Assembly: GCA_900549855.1 (NCBI GenBank)
Contig: URPS01000001.1
Coordinates: forward strand, 1-64,000
Reading direction: 5' to 3'
Length of the DNA stretch: 64,000 bases
Origin: an uncultured bacterium
GTDB lineage: Bacteria; Cyanobacteriota; Vampirovibrionia; Gastranaerophilales; Gastranaerophilaceae
This document shows, piece by piece, positions 61,381 through 64,000 of the stretch (position 1 is its first letter; each line of letters begins with the position of its first letter). A program made the translations under genes and the position numbers. The notes beneath the pieces were generated by a model. The model had not been told where the DNA came from, made no database searches, and saw nothing but the letters and a program-made list of their open reading frames with translations.

Positions 61381-64000
61381 TTAACCGGCAGAAAGAGAGA
61401 ATATATCGTAAATTTCTTGATCTGAAAGTTCTGTAATGATTTTTTCTCCTTCGTAAACTGCTAAATCAGCAAGTTCTTTTTTAGACTTTAACATCTCGTC
61501 AATCTTTTCTTCAAAAGTGCCAAGAGTAATAAGTCTATGAACCATTACGTTTTTATCTTGTCCGATACGATAAGTTCTATCTGTTGCCTGTTCTTCTACA
61601 GCCGGATTCCACCATAAGTCGTAGTGAATAACATTTGTAGCACTTGTTAAGTTCAAACCGGTACCGCCGGCTTTTAGAGAAAGTATCATAACTTTTCTAT
61701 CAGGATTTGTTTGAAAATCCTCAATTAAATTTTCTCTTTGAGGAACAGTTAATGACCCATGGAAAAATGATGGCTCTGTTCCGCAATCTTCATATAGAAT
61801 TTTTGTTAACAAATCGCCCATTTCTTTGTATTGCGTAAAAATAAGAGTCTTTTCACCGTTTTCTAATATACTTTGAATCAAAGAAACACATTTTTCTGCT
61901 TTACCTGACAATTCTTTAGATGTTTCACCACTCTTTAGGAATTGATAAGGGTGGTTACAAATTTGTTTCAATGCAGTAATTAATTTAAAGATATTACCTC
62001 TTCTGTTAACACCGGTAAATCCGCTAATCTTTTCCATCATTTCGTTAAGAGTTTTTTCATAAAGAATAGCTTGGGACTTAGCTAAATAGCAATAATCATT
62101 CATAACCATTTTATCCGGTAAGTCTGAAATTACGTGTTTATCTGTTTTTAAACGTCTTAATACAAACGGTGAAACAGATAATTTAAGTTTAGAAGCTCTT
62201 GATTTTTCTTTAAATCTTTCGATTGGCACCGCATAGCTCTTTTGGAATTCTTTCAATGAGCCCAAGTAACCTTTGTTGATGAAGTCAAAAATACTCCACA
62301 ATTCAGTTAATCTGTTTTCAACCGGAGTACCCGTCATCGCTATTTTAATATCAGATTTTAATGATTTTATAGCTAAAGTTTGGGCAGTATCAGGGTTTTT
62401 GATATTTTGAGCTTCATCTACTACAATCATGCCCCAAGTATTTTTCTTCATTTCCTCAACGTCAATTCTCATAATTGCGTAAGTTGTAAGAATTACATCA
62501 GCCTTTGTATCAAGTTGTCTGTCAATACCATGATAAGTTACAGTTTTTAAAGACGGTGCAAACAGTTGCATTTCTTTCATCCAGTTACCCATCAATGTTG
62601 TAGGGCAAATTACTAGTACAGGATTTTTTATTTTCTTTTCTTCTTTGAGCTTAAGTATCAAACTAATAACCTGAATAGTTTTACCTAACCCCATATCGTC
62701 TGCCATACAGCAGCCAAAACCTTTTGACACATTTGTCCAAAGCCATTTCAAACCCGTCATCTGATAAGCTCTCAAATCACCTTTTAATTCTGTTGGTTGA
62801 GTAACTTCAACCGGTTTTGCAAAATCTTTGATAACATTTGCGTAAGCTTCATCATAATTGAAATCATAATTTTGTAATTGACCTGACATAGAAGCATGAA
62901 TAAGTTCTAGTCTTGTCATCTTCTTATGGTTCGCATTCTTAATTTGATCAACAAGCTTCAAGCCTTCGGCTTTATCTATAAGAATATACTTGCCGTTGTA
63001 TTGAATCAAGCCGTTGCTTTCATTAACAAGTTTGTTGAATTCTTCTAAAGAAATTTTTTCGTCGCCTAAAGATACTTCATAAGAGAATTCCAAAATGTCG
63101 TCCAGAGAAATTGCACTGCTTGAAACTGTGTTGAAGATATTCATTAAATCGTTTGAGCGAGAAGCTTTAACTTTTGCATTAATAGAAGCTCTCGGAACAA
63201 TAATATTAGTAAGTTCTTCCGGTAAAATAACTTCAATTTGAGCTTTTTGTAAATAGTAGGCAGTCTGTGCAATTATTTTATAAACTTCATTCAAGTTTAG
63301 TGTTAAAGCAAGTTTGTCCTCGTCCTCAAATAATGTTTCAAGTTCCGGCATATATCTTACTGCATAATTAAGTTGTTTTTCGATAATTTTGCCAATATCT
63401 TCTGTGTCTAAATCCCAGATTTTTTCCTTGTTATATATGTCATCAAGCATAATCGTTTCGTTAGTTTTACGATTTTTGATATGAATTTTTAATTCAAACA
63501 TATCATCTGTAGTTTTTGTTACAACAAAGAATGGAATTAAATCGTATTTACCTAAATACAACTCATCAAGCCATTGTGAAATATTTTCGGCAATATCTTT
63601 ACCTTTCATACAGCAACGTTGTTCTAAATCCTTAACCATGTAATGGCCGGATTTGATATCTTTAAATCTGTATGCTTTGATTCCTAAAAATTTATATACA
63701 AGATAGTTTAAATATTCTCTTATAAATCTTTCTACAAAATCTTTTGGTTTATCACCTTTTATAAACAAGTTTTCTGGTAGATTTTTTTCCAGTTCATTAA
63801 TTATTTTTGCAGATTCTTTATTAGAAATAATCGGTTCATATACAATCCTGAAACATCCGCCTGATGGTCCTTCTTTGCGGTGAACAGTTGGTATAAAATA
63901 TAATTTTTCAATAAGTTTCATTGTAAAATGGGTAAGCTTATTAAAATACGCAAAAGTTTGAGTGAGAGAAGAAAAATCAACAACTTCCCCAAAACCGCCA
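61381..64000 (-). CDS. SNF2-family helicase (5' end beyond the window)
   Basis: At least 872 residues. The helicase core has motif I DDMGLGKTIQ, II VVDEAQNIKN, III MTGTPVENRLTELWSIFDF, V LSLKAGGTGLNLT and VI QATDRTYRIGQ. The N-terminal part resembles SNF2-associated regions (DUF3670-like). Although an ATG lies at 63921, the frame stays open to the window edge. The extra residues (GGFGEVVDFSSLTQTF...) continue family-like sequence, so the gene probably starts outside. Such bacterial proteins are DNA translocases of uncertain role. Confidence 0.92.
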   Translation of the reverse strand, partial: GGFGEVVDFSSLTQTFAYFNKLTHFTMKLIEKLYFIPTVHRKEGPSGGCFRIVYEPIISNKESAKIINELEKNLPENLFIKGDKPKDFVERFIREYLNYLVYKFLGIKAYRFKDIKSGHYMVKDLEQRCCMKGKDIAENISQWLDELYLGKYDLIPFFVVTKTTDDMFELKIHIKNRKTNETIMLDDIYNKEKIWDLDTEDIGKIIEKQLNYAVRYMPELETLFEDEDKLALTLNLNEVYKIIAQTAYYLQKAQIEVILPEELTNIIVPRASINAKVKASRSNDLMNIFNTVSSSAISLDDILEFSYEVSLGDEKISLEEFNKLVNESNGLIQYNGKYILIDKAEGLKLVDQIKNANHKKMTRLELIHASMSGQLQNYDFNYDEAYANVIKDFAKPVEVTQPTELKGDLRAYQMTGLKWLWTNVSKGFGCCMADDMGLGKTIQVISLILKLKEEKKIKNPVLVICPTTLMGNWMKEMQLFAPSLKTVTYHGIDRQLDTKADVILTTYAIMRIDVEEMKKNTWGMIVVDEAQNIKNPDTAQTLAIKSLKSDIKIAMTGTPVENRLTELWSIFDFINKGYLGSLKEFQKSYAVPIERFKEKSRASKLKLSVSPFVLRRLKTDKHVISDLPDKMVMNDYCYLAKSQAILYEKTLNEMMEKISGFTGVNRRGNIFKLITALKQICNHPYQFLKSGETSKELSGKAEKCVSLIQSILENGEKTLIFTQYKEMGDLLTKILYEDCGTEPSFFHGSLTVPQRENLIEDFQTNPDRKVMILSLKAGGTGLNLTSATNVIHYDLWWNPAVEEQATDRTYRIGQDKNVMVHRLITLGTFEEKIDEMLKSKKELADLAVYEGEKIITELSDQEIYDIFSLSAG

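Overview
The window is AT-rich, gene-dense bacterial chromosome. It most resembles a non-photosynthetic relative of Cyanobacteria, the gut-type Vampirovibrionia/Melainabacteria (Gastranaerophilales). The evidence is a Ycf23/DUF561 protein and an RpaB/Ycf27-type response regulator, both otherwise typical of cyanobacteria and plastids. They sit with a flagellar system (flhB, fliO, a FliA-like sigma factor, flagellin), a Ton/Tol envelope operon and sugar-nucleotide genes. Several unrelated proteins share a short N-terminal TFK/SFR/NFR motif. The lineage assignment is inferred from reading the sequence, not from a search.

Layout. 1-19 kb: structured intergenic repeats, a CX5R phosphatase-like protein, ruvC, an acyl-CoA dehydratase activase relative, a MacB-type permease, sigma factor plus flhB, an AAA ATPase, clpP, a YhcH/NanQ-type protein, a Na/Pi cotransporter, pyruvate kinase, a degenerate M48 protein, gmhA, a TerC/DUF475 protein, a CCA-adding-type enzyme and a glycosyltransferase. 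19-26.5 kb: tonB-like, exbB, exbD, exbD and a membrane protein, two VirB10-like beta-domain proteins, a radical SAM protein and a trypsin-like protease. 26.7-39 kb: ycf23, a kdsC-like/neuB pair, fliO, a compact operon (histidine kinase, Nudix, chorismate mutase, receiver, repeat protein), pyrG, gatC, rpaB-like, panD and a D-2-hydroxyacid dehydrogenase. 39-42.3 kb: a GtrB-like glycosyltransferase and flagellin, the latter behind a sigma-28-like promoter and a leader of about 500 nt.

42.4-56.6 kb is the accessory part. First come five unrecognised genes (two too small for routine ORF calling). Next is a surface-polysaccharide operon with unusual fusions (FrhB-like plus pyruvyltransferase; GT2 plus alpha/alpha toroid). 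Then comes a 5.27-kb island flanked by an intact tRNA-Ile(GAU) and a 42-nt copy of its 3' half. The island carries a serine recombinase, a small coiled-coil ORF, an AlgI/AlgJ-like O-acetylation pair, a tyrosine integrase lacking its N-terminal domain, and the tail of a second integrase. The cargo would modify surface glycans, much as serotype-converting elements do.

56.8-64 kb: a glycosyltransferase with a Cys-rich tail, gcvT-gcvH-gcvPA without gcvPB, and a SNF2 helicase that runs off the window. Dispersed G/C-rich intergenic repeats recur between genes throughout.
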